Source: Argentina anserina (lineage: Eukaryota; Streptophyta; Magnoliopsida; Rosales; Rosaceae). Taken from it: a stretch of 64,000 nucleotides of DNA. The first letter of the stretch is position 1. The number at the start of each line of letters is the position of its first letter. The stretch is taken from positions 436,501 through 500,500 of the forward strand of contig NC_065874.1 of assembly GCF_933775445.1 (NCBI RefSeq), read 5' to 3'. Below are positions 11,174 through 24,900 of this stretch, one piece after another. The position numbers were made by a program, and so were the translations under genes. The notes below the pieces were generated by a model. The model worked only from the letters and a program-made list of their open reading frames with translations. It had not been told where the DNA came from and did no database searches.

Positions 11174-12100
11174 AGAACTTTTTTATCTTCTCTTTGGTTG
11201 CCCTACACGATCTAAAGATACTATATGTGCATCAACATCACCATATTTCAGACCAGGTTCTTCCTAGCTACTGTTGTTTGTATCATTGAATAGAAGACCA
11301 AAGACAGCTATATACCATACTTGTCCTTTGGCTGTCCTTTTTTTAGAGGGATTTTTTTATTACAAATGGGAACTAACAGGCAAAAAAAAAACATAGAGAC
11401 TAAATATTAAAGTAGGTTCATGTGCGACTACATAGCTAAGGTATCAACAATCATGTTACACTTTCTAAAAATATGAGAGTTAAACACCACAATTTGAAAT
11501 CCTATAATACAATTCGGACCTATAAGCTTGAATATAATTTTTGTAAAAGAGTTGCATTGAGCCCGCTTTAATATCCAAAGAGGTTAAAAGACGGTGAATA
11601 AAAAGAAATCCTAAATCTGACAAAGAGTCATATTAATGACATAATGCACGCCGACGTACATTGCCAATCCAATTATAATGATATTGCTCATCCGGAGAAA
11701 AACTGAATCCGACTAGTTTTTCAGGATCACTTCCTGCGTTAACATGATTATTTCTACCGTAATTTAGCACATTTGAAGCAAGGAATTTTGATGCTAGTCC
11801 AACCTCTCTTTTTGACCCACCACAAATAATTCATAAATCATCATTACATGAACGATGTTGTGCATCCAGTTCAATAATTCAAACTTTTCTAGCACACAAC
11901 ATGTTGTACTCTATAATGAAACTGTGAAACAATCCCAACTTGACCTTTACTCTAAAAGTGCGAAGCATGGGAGTGGAATTTCAACTATTTAATTTTTTTA
12001 TATATTTCGAATCATTATAGTGGGCTAGTTGGGCTTTTAATTAAAGTGTGCACCGAATGATCATGGTGACGGCCCAATGTTTTTAATTTTATTTTATTTT
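11174..12100. other. Intergenic spacer
   Basis: AT-rich DNA with A and T runs (for example near 11340 and 11380). No protein-like frame or RNA gene recognised. Confidence 0.5.
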
Positions 12101-12369
12101 CACTCGAAACAATACTTGGGAGGAGAAGTTGCTGCTCTTCTTTCATATCTAGACAACCAAATCGATCGAGGTACCCTCCTTACTTTCTCTCTTGGATTTC
12201 TACCTCTCCTTTCCATTTTGTTAATCATTGAAGATGACCCAGTTACAATCTTTGCTCACTCAGCCCTGTTTGGATTCCCTGTTGTTCTGATCTTTACGAT
12301 TGATGAAAATTGCAGATCAGCTTCTACTTGTTTTGGATTGAATTGCCTGAAGAATCTGTCAAAGTCGTA

Positions 12370-13526
12370 ATGGGTTTCGGGGTGACTACTCTAATCTTTG
12401 CAATGGTGGGCATAATTGCTTCGCTCATGGTCAGAATCTGCTGCAGCAGAGGCGCTTCTGCTAATTTGTACGTCTCACCTTTTGCTCTGTTCAACTATTT
12501 TCCTTTCTTTATTGATTCATTGTCACAGGGCTTTATCATGTCAACCCAAAGATCTTAGCTTTCTAGCTTTGTTTATTGATTTTGTTAAGATAAGTGTGTT
12601 TCAGTGTTGGTTAGGATAAATTAGTGTATTAGAGTTTTGTTTATTCATAGTCTGTATGCTGGTTATGTAAGCGCAAGAAATTTTGATGCTGGTTGTTTAA
12701 AACTTGGACAATAATTCTATAATCTATAGCGAATTCACAGAGTAATCTTGAGTGCATTTACTCTAGGCATCTCATGGATTTTGAGTGGTTCTATTGTGTA
12801 ACTTAGGAAACTTAAACAAGGTAGTCGAACATCCTACATCCTCTGATAAATGTGCTCTGATGGCTGTAGTTAGGGTTTATGACTTTTTATACAATTGACA
12901 TTGTCATTGTACTACGAGACTTCTGGTGCTGGATGGTTGTCAGGATTTCGGTTTAGTCTTTATTGTCATCTTCTATACATCTAGAAGTTCGATGAGGGCA
13001 TCTCAACAACACATTGAGGAGATCCGCTTGAGTTTATCCGTGGATGATTGTTACTTGTTACATTTTGTATATTATATACCTCGGATCCTGAACATCTGTA
13101 GATTATGTTGTTTTGATTGGATGAGTAATGGGACTTGTTTCTTCTATTTCCTTGCCAACTCCACATCTATAACTAATGCTTATAATTCAAATTTTCTTTT
13201 ACTGATTGAGGGTGTAAAAGTTTTTGACTTTACTGCTGTTGGTGGCTTCTTCCATATGCCTGGCAGCTGATGTAATGTTGTTCTTCTGCAGGCTCCACCT
13301 TACATTAGTTATCACTGCAGTCGTGTGTTGCTGGATGATGTATGTATTTCTGTCAGAAATTTAATCCTCTCTCTTTTTCCAAATTTGGGTTGAAAAATTT
13401 GTTGGCTTGCATTTCAGTCCTAGTAAGTTTTACTAACTTTCTCACTACAAACTTTTTAGGTGGGCAATTGTATACGTCGCGCAAATGAAACCTCTTATTG
13501 TTCCAATCCTAAGTGAAGGAGAATAA
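12370..13526 (+). CDS. VHA-e: V-type proton ATPase subunit e (3 exons, 70 aa)
   Basis: Exons 12370-12467, 13292-13339 and 13460-13526 join in frame to a 70-residue protein. It starts MGFGVTTLIFAMVGIIASL and ends QMKPLIVPILSEGE, the length and sequence pattern of plant V-ATPase subunit e. It has two membrane helices separated by RICCSRGASANL. Subunit e belongs to the membrane-embedded Vo sector of the proton pump of vacuole and Golgi/TGN and is needed for assembly. Introns begin GT and end AG and leave consistent phases (codons split at Leu33 and Met49). A 5' untranslated exon with an intron (donor near 12170, acceptor at about 12316) is likely. The short exons hide this gene from simple frame scanning. 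Confidence 0.93.
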
Positions 13527-13716
13527 GGTGAATACGCAACGATGCTCTTGCAGATCAGGTCACTCGTCATTCTTTCAGACTTTCCATTTGGGATGTCTAT
13601 GTATAATTTGGAAGATAGTTGGATTCTAAGTGGCTTAGTGCTGTTGTTTGATGCATTTATTTCATCCTTGGAACAAGTTGACAGAGCATTCTGTGTACCT
13701 CACTCATTATGAATGA

Positions 13717-13722
13717 AATAAA
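13717..13722 (+). terminator. Possible poly(A) signal of V-ATPase subunit e gene
   Basis: AATAAA about 190 bases after the stop codon at 13526. Confidence 0.4.
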
Positions 13723-14071
13723 GAATCAAATTCTTCTGTATGTAATCAGGCATCTCTATTTTGTCTCAAGTGTCAGTTTCTTTGTCAAATGATACACACA
13801 TTTTGGTACAATACTGTGTCATGTGTCGATTTCTCTAAACTCTAGCGACCAACCCTGAATTACTTCGTGTTGGCCTTAGTTGAGCAGAAGTCGCCGATAA
13901 AATGGTGCATTCTAGAGGAGCAGACATAGAAGAACGCGATGAGATTGAAACTTTGTGCAATTCAAGACATGGCATTCAATGCACTAAATGAGGTGGTTCA
14001 TAGAGGCTGAAAGGAATCCTATAGCAGCGAAAATTGGATCGCACCTTTGTGTGTTCCATTGGACAAGAATA

Positions 14072-14077
14072 TATATA
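14072..14077 (+). promoter_or_regulatory. Probable TATA box of cysteine-rich peptide gene
   Basis: TATATA within ATATATAAGC, 54 bases before the ATG at 14126. This supports 14126 rather than the upstream in-frame ATG at 13988, which lies before the TATA box. Confidence 0.55.
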
Positions 14078-14125
14078 AGCAAGCTAAGACTACATTTCTT
14101 CAAGGACTTGTTACAGAAGAACTTC

Positions 14126-14464
14126 ATGGAGAAGAAGAGACGTTGTGCTCTTGTCGTTCTTCCGCTGATGCTGCTTCTTATGTGGCAGACTGCGCTCGGA
14201 GAAGTCCTGGCTAATCCGGCCAGCGGCTGTGGATGTCAAAGCTGTCCGGCCAACGGCGGTGAATGTAGGACTTGTATCGTCAATCAGATGAAGTTCGGCT
14301 GCCCAACGTGCGTGCCAATTCTCCGATGCATGGCTCGATGCTTGTGGGGAGGCAGCTCAAGAATGAACTGCACAAAAAAGTGTGACTGTGGTGGCGGCAC
14401 CCCAAAACCATCTGATTGCAAGAAGTGCATGGCTCGCTGCAAGTGTAGCTGCATGTCATTCTAG
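14126..14464 (+). CDS. Secreted cysteine-rich peptide, 112 aa, family not recognised
   Basis: An intronless frame starting at Met 14126 gives 112 residues. Residues 1-25 form a signal peptide: a basic start (MEKKRR), then LVVLPLMLLLMW, with likely cleavage after TALG. The mature part of about 87 residues has 17 cysteines in close groups: GCGCQSC, GECRTC, GCPTC, RCMARC, NCTKKCDC and DCKKCMARCKCSC. It is basic and Gly/Lys-rich, with CMARC occurring twice, suggesting an internal repeat. This looks like an apoplastic signalling or defence peptide, but spacing does not match defensin, thionin, snakin or lipid-transfer patterns that I can recall, so I do not assign a function. The longer frame from 13988 would add 46 residues and bury the signal peptide, so I prefer the short start. 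Confidence 0.75.
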   Translation: MEKKRRCALVVLPLMLLLMWQTALGEVLANPASGCGCQSCPANGGECRTCIVNQMKFGCPTCVPILRCMARCLWGGSSRMNCTKKCDCGGGTPKPSDCKKCMARCKCSCMSF

Positions 14465-14696
14465 ATGAGCTCCAAAGTTTTGTTTCACAGTTTCACTCTT
14501 AGATCATGAAGTCGAAAATCTTTGTATGTTTGGCTGGTGAAATCTAATATCTATTTGCATGTTAATAATGCTGTTGAAAATCAGAAAAAAGCCTTATGAA
14601 GCAGGTTTTATTGACCAAAAATGAAACATGATAGATATAGCTATAACCCTATAAGCGTATACACGGCGGCGAAGCAGTGGCAGCTCAGCCACAAGA

Positions 14697-15338
14697 TCAC
14701 GGCTGACTTAGAAACCTCTGCAAGCAACGAAATCCCAAATGCTCAGCACAAAACCTCTCCATTTCCTCACCTCCTCTCTCCCTACACACCTCCTCCACCA
14801 TCTCCGCCACCACGTCGTTCCAGTAGTCCCTCCCAAACCCACCGCTGCTGCTCCCCCAGAACCCGTCCACGTCCACCTGAACAATCGCGTCCACAATCTC
14901 CTGCAGCCCCACGATCCTACGGCTCACCTTCCTCCTCGCCTCCCTCACAGTGGGGTCCACCCCGGGGACCGAGTCCAGCTTCAGTAGCAGCTTCATCAGC
15001 GCCTCGTTCACTTTCAGCTTCTCCCGCTCGCTGCTCCTCACGGCGTCGACGGTGTCCTGGCTTTGTATCAGGCGCCGGAACTCATCGGCCTCGGAATGGA
15101 CCGCCGCGATCGTCTTGTAGAGGTTGCGGATCAGGTGGCTCCGGTAGGCTGACTGGATTTTGACGGCGGCGGTGGACTGCGGGACATGCAGGGTGATCGG
15201 AATCGGGGTTCCAGAGGACTGAACGGGGACTTGGGTGCTGGATGAGGGAGGGGCAGGTTGGTCATTGCGTAGAGCGTAGACGACTGTGGAAGAGGAGGAG
15301 GAGGAGAAGCTGAGTCTGCGACGATGAGTGGGTTTCAT
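14697..15338 (-). CDS. BAG5: BAG family molecular chaperone regulator 5-like
   Basis: Single-exon frame of 213 residues, matching the length of Arabidopsis BAG5. A Ser-rich basic N-terminus (MKPTHRRRLSFSSSSSS) could be an organelle targeting sequence; the known BAG5 is mitochondrial. An IQ calmodulin-binding motif, AAVKIQSAYRSHLIR, sits at about 57-71. The BAG helices follow at about 72-155 (FRRLIQSQDTVDAVRSSERE, LLKLDSVPGVDPTVREARRK). BAG proteins bind the Hsc70 ATPase domain as nucleotide exchange factors; BAG5 also binds calmodulin. The C-terminal part with HLGFRCLQRF is not a named domain. The gene lies just downstream of FAH on the same strand, as in Arabidopsis, which supports orthology. 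Confidence 0.9.
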   Translation of the reverse strand: MKPTHRRRLSFSSSSSSTVVYALRNDQPAPPSSSTQVPVQSSGTPIPITLHVPQSTAAVKIQSAYRSHLIRNLYKTIAAVHSEADEFRRLIQSQDTVDAVRSSEREKLKVNEALMKLLLKLDSVPGVDPTVREARRKVSRRIVGLQEIVDAIVQVDVDGFWGSSSGGFGRDYWNDVVAEMVEEVCRERGGEEMERFCAEHLGFRCLQRFLSQP

Positions 15339-15787
15339 AATGGCTGTGGTGTGTTATTGTGATTGTGATGTGTGTGGGTTTGGAATTGAAAAGATTTTCA
15401 AGTAAAAAAAACAGACTGGGGAAACTGTAAGAGGATTCTTGAAAGTTCTTGGCGGGTAATAGTGCGTGTCCGTTAAAATAGGGGACCCACTTGGAAAAGC
15501 TATAGCTCTGTTCACAACAAATTTGAGTGTGTCGGTCATGGTCTCAATGGAAATCATTACGAAGATATTAAGATTCCATTATGAAATCACTACGAAAGCA
15601 TAAGCAGTCATCAAAGGTTTGAGTAGAGCTACAGAACAATGGGGAAGGGAATTACATGATGCAGTGAAGTAAATAGTACAGTTTTTAGGCAACATAACAA
15701 CCACTGAATGAGGAGAAGCTCCAAGGAAGTTTGTATCTTGCTGTTGCGGAATATGTAGTTTAAAATGGATTGAGATGAAGACGGTGC

Positions 15788-18647
<2,860 letters not shown>

Positions 18648-18726
18648 GGCGGAGACGACGTTGTTTTGGAAGTTGAAAAAAGCTTCGAGGGATAAACGAA
18701 GCAGTGAGAGAAGAGAAGAGGAGAGG

Positions 18727-18763
18727 GAAGAAGAAGAAGAAGAAGAAGAAGAAGAAGAAGAGT
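18727..18763 (+). repeat. (GAA)n microsatellite in the 5' region of FAH
   Basis: Run of about 12 GAA/AAG units. On the gene strand it reads (TTC)n; in the frame of FAH, if the upstream Met at 18794 is used, it encodes a run of serines (TCT/TCC register). Such CT-rich tracts are common in plant leaders. Confidence 0.9.
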
Positions 18764-18799
18764 GAGAGTGAGGTGTTGAATTTACGGAGGGCAAAAGAC

Positions 18800-19800
18800 C
18801 CGTGAGGGGTTTGGTATCGTTTTTTCTTTATTTTGGGAGTTTGTTGGGGATGAAAAAGTAATTTTCAGAGTTGGTACCGGTGATTTGGTATGGTAGTTGG
18901 ACGTACGTGATCATCGGTCCCCGGTTTTATGAGTCATGAGGTTGATACGGGCAACGGCCACCAATCTTTCAAAGTGATGCTCTTTGAGACAAGGTTGCTC
19001 TAGAGTCTAGACTTCATGATGTCAACAAAATAGTTCATTTTCATGAATTGTCAACATAATTTGTTAACATTAAGACAGATGCATTGTAATTTCAGTAACT
19101 TTACAACTTTACCTGAAAATTGAAAGTGGAAACATCATGTCCAGTAAGAAGAATGTTCGCAATGATATGATTCGTAGAATTCATATCATAATATAGCAAT
19201 ATACTGGTTAGAAGGTTATTAAGTTGAAAGTTCAATGGCCAAGTAAATGATTCAGCACTACATTGTAATACAATGTGTAACTTTTGACTTTTGGATTTAC
19301 ATCCAATGTTAGTTAAACATGGAATCCATGGTCAGCTAATGACCGTGTGAATGAGATTGTTCTAATAATTTACTATAATTTTATAAATGAAATAGCAGTT
19401 TTGTGATGGTTTTAATATGTAATCACAAAGTTCTCCCACTGCCAGCTATTGCATACTCTAAAGATTACAAACCATCATAATATTCCAATTAATAAAAATC
19501 TTTCGTAATAAATATTTTGTCTTATTATAAACGGTTTACCAAAAAAAGAATGTGGGAGTGAAGAAAAAAAACTGCATCGGGCAACAATAACATAAAAATC
19601 TTTCAACCTCCTAAAATAAGATAATATGGATGATATGAGAATAGTAACATAAAAGCCAGAGTAAAAGAAATGTTTCTTCCTACACTTGTTGGATTTAACA
19701 TAATGAAGGAAAAAAACAACATCGGGCAACAACAATAACATAAAAATCTTTCAACCTCCTTAAATCTAATAGATTCTAATTTGCTAGAGTAATTCACCTG
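18800..19800. other. Intergenic spacer containing a short duplicated segment
   Basis: AT-rich. A segment of about 55 bases (about 19563-19617) recurs at about 19708-19763, both containing ATCGGGCAACAA and ACATAAAAATCTTTCAACCTC. No genes recognised. Confidence 0.6.
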
Positions 19801-19808
19801 GCATAAGC

Positions 19809-20875
19809 TCAACGTCTCATGATATTGTATAGAAGAAATGCAAAGCAGCATGCACCTAAAGAAGCAACATTAGACTATTAATGTACTGCAAAGTTCAATA
19901 CAATGTGTTCAATTAAAAGAGAAACTCACTCATAGCTTTGCCGAAAGTCCAAGCAACTCCACAAAACACAATGAAGTGCATCAACGAATCCATGGCTTGG
20001 GTGAATCGCTCTCCCCTGGCTCTCAGCCATTTGAGAATAGATGCATCCACCAAAGCTCCATCACCAGCTGGCGGTGGCGACGCTACAATACTAGTAGCAG
20101 AAATGATGATGTTATTTGGTTAAAATCAAACTGAATTTACCACAAGAGATTAAACATTACAAGCGTTTAATTCAATTGAAGGAAAGTTACAATCATTTAT
20201 GTCGATACCATATTGATCGTGAAATTCAACTGAAGTCACTCTGAAATTAATCACTTACCATGCTTGTCTGCCTTGTGTTGTGAAAGAGCCTCATGTGTGA
20301 GAAACGACGCCGGATGAAGGAGACATTCACCACACGCATAAGGTTTATTCTTGTCATTTCTGGTCTTCTGAACCAAAGCCACTCGGCCGGCTTAGACAAA
20401 CTCCTCACAAGCCAGCCTGATGTGTGCAATCAAGTCCACATCACAAATGAGAACCCCCACAATTCAGACAGTTAACCTGCAAAAAATGAAATTGAAAACC
20501 AAATCGACCAAACCACTGTTGTACAAATTGGTCACAAAGAAGACACACACACACACAATAGCTATTTCACAAACCCACACACACAAGTGCAGATACAAAT
20601 CACTCAATTATAATCAACTAAGAACCAAGCAAAAACAAGTGTAATAAAAGAAACAACACACAACAATTTTACGCCAACATAAACGAGGTTGTTTTCTGGT
20701 TGAGCACGAACGCGGAAGTGGATGCACTATCGACGGAGACTGCCGCCGGATCGTCAAACAAACGGTTAAGGAATATCTTCGTCACCATCTCCATGGCGTC
20801 ACTCTCCACTTCGGTTTCCGGCGAGAAGAAGGAAAACCTTCCGATTTTAAAATCGAATAGCAGGTAATTTGCCAA
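19809..20875 (-). pseudogene. Unrecognised zinc-finger-like locus, probably damaged
   Basis: Three coding-like pieces lie in order on the minus strand. The first (about 20875-20680) contains EMVTKIFLNRLFDDPAAVSV. The second (about 20370-20259) reads KNKPYACGECLL...FLTHEALSQHKADKH, a C2H2-like finger with a longer than usual loop, ending at a good GTAAGT donor. The third (about 20090-19934, then 19854-19809) reads DGALVDASILKWLRARGERF and SLMHFIVFCGVAWTFGKAM, with a plausible final exon ending NIMRR. Between the pieces the frame meets stops, and the junction between the second and third is out of phase by one base in the obvious splicing. It may be a decayed gene or one whose exons I place wrongly. 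No family recognised. Confidence 0.35.
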
Positions 20876-20879
20876 ATCC

Positions 20880-21949
20880 TTAAATTGAGTGCGTAGTAGT
20901 TTCTATGTGAATTGGAGATAATTGGAGAGCTCATTGAATTGCTTTAAGAGTTTTATCCGAATATTATCAAGATTGTCTTTAACATTGGCTGGATCATCCG
21001 AGTATTATCATGTAGATTGTAGAGATCCGAATAGTCGAGAGTCTGTTTTGATTTGTGAACCGAGTGGACATGGAACTCTATAAAATCGTTGATCCCAGTT
21101 AATGCAAATAAAACCTAAAAAACCATATCAACATTTAATTTTTTGTTCACAAGCACCGAATCTGTTCTTAATCTGAATCACTGGGTTTTAGCATCTCTTT
21201 TGTTGCCATCATCTTGTGAAAGACGAGATGATGGGATAAATGTTGAGCTTTCAGTTGCTTTTCCCTTTGGGTTTCGAAATACAATTGAAGAAAGAGAGTT
21301 ATGAACAATATCTCATCAAAACCCTAAAACGACTTGGTTTTATAGGCAAGTTCAGTGGGAGCCCAAAAACAAATTAGAGTTTCCAACTATAAGGGGTTTC
21401 TTAATTTGAGGATTTAGATATTTATCAGCTTCATTGACGACTTAATCAAGTCTCACACTTGTGTAATTCTCATATTTGTGTACGAAGATTTAAACAAAAT
21501 AATTCATTAAATGAAACCGGCCGTGAGGATGAGCCTCTTAACTAGCGTTTTAAAAAAAACAAGACAAGTAATTTAATTAATACTGATGATAAGTAGATCA
21601 TGGGCATAATACTATTTATTTAAATTGTTTAATACACCAATTATTATTTTTAAAGGTAAATACAAGGGGAAATTTTCAGCATAATATCCACTATTCCACA
21701 TGGCTCTATATATAAACCTCGGCGCGTGATCTGAATCATTTCTACACGCAGAGCAAATCACAGCCTCCTTCGCCGGAAAAATCCATCTTCAATCGAAACA
21801 AAAAAAGAAACCTCTAACGAAACTCTTAACGCCATCCGAATTCCGTCATTCCATCTCAATCTCTACATGAATTCTCCAAATTCCCTATAGCTCCCCGCTT
21901 CATAAAACCCTAGCTCTTTCGCCTCTCGCCTAAATCCTCAATTTCCAAT
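20880..21949. other. Intergenic spacer and TFIIF alpha leader
   Basis: AT-rich spacer between two divergent loci. A TATATATAAACC sequence near 21708-21720 could be the TATA box of the TFIIF alpha gene, with a leader of about 200 bases. Nothing else recognised. Confidence 0.5.
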
Positions 21950-24900
21950 ATGTCGTCGGACTTGCTGCTGAAGCCGTCGTGCGGCGGCTGCGGATCCACC
22001 TCCGATTTGTATGGGAGCAACTGTAAGCACATGACCCTGTGCAGCGCTTGCGGCAAAACCATGGCCGAGAACAAAGCCAAATGCTACGACTGCGGCGCCG
22101 TCGTCACTCGCTTGATTCGAGTTCGTCTCTCTCTCTCTCTCTCTCTCTCTCCTTCTCTATATACATGTATTGATTTTCCATTTCGAATATCAGAGCATAA
22201 GGTTTAGGTTTAGAGTTTACTGTTTTCGATTTTCGGAGGCGAAAGGCTTGTAATGTGATTGTTTTGTTGTGATTTTGGTAGGAGTATAATGTTAGGGCAA
22301 GCACTGCCAGTGAGAAGAACTACTTCATTGGTAGGTTTGTGACAGGGCTGCCCAATTTTTCGAAGAAGAAGAGTGCTGAAAACAAATGGACTCTTAGGAA
22401 GGATCTTTCGGATCCGAGAAGGAGTAAGGATAAGGATGGTCAGGACCAGAAGAAATATAAGGATGTTCGGCCGCCTACTGATGCCTCTCGGGTATTCAAT
22501 TTAAGCTTTATCTAATTTACTTGCTTGGTTTCCGGCATTGTGTAAGTTGCATTTGAATATTGTGGTGCTGTGATTTGTAAGGATGATGGTTCTAACACTA
22601 AGGATAGCGGCATTTTGGTTTTCTTACTGCATTGCAGAGTTGCATTGCTTGGCTGCTTGCTGAGTTTGGCTTGTAGATTTTACTCTAGTTTTGTTTACCT
22701 TTAGATAATATCTGCATTCTATTTCTTAGCAGTTAGTAGAAATCATAGCTTAAGTCAGGGACGCTGAGATCACTGCCTTGTTCTCTGAAGGTTTTGCGAT
22801 TTTTTAAGCTCTTTTATCCTATTTGGTATTTTATGAGTGGCACTTGAAGATTGTCTTGCTTGATAACTTACGGTGATGGTGACAGTGGTGATGCTTGTAG
22901 CATTAGAAGCAGCCACATTGTGTGTGTTTGTTGCATTGCGTTGCTTTGTTGTTGCTTTCAGATTTGTTGCTTGTCTACTGGTTTTGTATGACTTAATTTA
23001 TCTTAATAGGGAGACTACCTGGTTTGCTGAAGTTCTTGTGATTTCTTATAGTTTCAATGCCATTTTTACGTTCAGTTTTTTGTTAAATAGGAGAGGCATA
23101 AAAACAAACCATGGGTCTTGGAGGATGATTCAGGCCAGTCTCAGTACAATGGTCAACTTGAAGGTGCGCAGTCAGCAATCTACTACCTATTAATGTTGCA
23201 AGGGAAGGAGTTTTCTGCTATCCCCGCTGGTTCTTGGTATGTGGTGGCCTAATGTCTGTTAGAGTTGTTTTCAATCTATTGCACACACATGTATTCTTCA
23301 GTCTTCACTTAGAGGCGGTTTAAGATTTTTAAATCTCCTTTTCTTATTATTCTGTATGGAGAAAAAGCTTTCCACAGTTCTCTGTTACGGATGTGATTGG
23401 TTTCTATTTACTCATCAACAATGGTTGTTTGCATAATGTCTTACAGGTTCAACTTTAACAAGGTTGCACAATATAAACAACTTACTCTAGAAGAAGCAGA
23501 GGAGAAGATGAACAATAGGAAAAAGACTCAAGATGGATATGAAAGATGGATGATGAAATCTGGAACTAATGGACCGGGTCCACTTGGTGAGAAGGAACCC
23601 GGTGTGGCTAGTGTAAAGGGACGGAATAAAATGACTGGTGATGATGATGAGGGAAATTTCTCTGATAAAGGGGAGGAGGATGAGGAAGAAGAGACAGCAA
23701 GGAAAAATAGGCTTGGTCTCAACAAAAAAGGCGGTGATGATGAGGAAGATGAAGGTGGAAATGATGATGATGACCTAGATGATGATAGCAGTGAGAAGGG
23801 TAAGCATATGTACTTGTTTTGTGGTTATGTTTATGTTCCTACGTTCATGGTCATTAATCAGCTATCTGGACTATGATCAGGTTTCTTTTGCTAATATTAG
23901 GTCAGAGGGCAGATATGATCCATTTAAGCATAGCGAGGGCTTGCCCTTTAACCCCTCTCCAGAATCTATTATGTGCCTTGTGAAAAATGCCAAGGGCCAT
24001 TATATATCTCTTTCAGTAGAGCAATAGATTACTTCATGTATTTAATACTTTCAGTTTCCATATTTTAATGCTCTATCATATTATGTATAAGGCATAAATG
24101 CTCACCTAGGAGCCTTGAAAGGTGGTGGTAATACGCAAACAGCTTGACCAGATAGTGATTGGGCTAACTAATATCAGTCTTGTATAATATATTATAATTA
24201 CATCTGGAAATGTTTACTGTATTTTATGCACGTTCTGTTCAAACATTTTCGAACTCCTTTCTTATACTGTTCCATCTGTTGTAGGTGATGATTGGGAGCA
24301 CGAAGAGATATTCACTGATGATGACGAAGCTGTTGGTATCAATCCTGAGGAGAGAGAAGAATTCGAACCTGAAGTACCAGCTCCTCCAGAAATTAAGCAG
24401 GTTCGCTGCACACATGTTCTGTATCCTGTTAATTATGGTTCTTATTTTGGTATCTATTTTGTCTTCTTGGGGTATCTGGTTTCAGTTTCTTTCGTTTTGG
24501 ATATATTCCTTGTGTTCTCCACTTGTCTCTGGTTATATGACCAAATAGTAAGTTATCGAGATATGCACATATGTTTGTTCTTAAGGTGTTGAACTGATTG
24601 TGGAGCTGTTACAAGTATTTTAGCATCTTAGTTTTCTAAGCTCTCTTGGCTCTGTTAATCTTCTAGATTATTAGAGTGAGTGAAGAGACTTGCAAAAGGA
24701 AATTATCTCTGGAAAAAATTCACAGACAAGTAACAGACAGGATGTAATATACCACACAAAAATTGTTACTCCGCTTTTATACTTGTTGGGCTCTGAGGTT
24801 AGAGAAGCCATAATCACGGGGATTTGGGGAGAGGGGTGTGGAGAAGCATTTGGTTTATAACAATTGTATCTGTATATAAACCCTGATCAAGAAAACCTAA

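Noticed and set aside
13988..14125. Upstream extension of the cysteine-rich peptide
   Set aside because: It starts before the TATA box and would bury the signal peptide inside the protein.
14621..15163. Plus-strand Pro/Ser-rich frame over BAG5
   Set aside because: Antisense shadow of the GC-rich BAG5 coding region.
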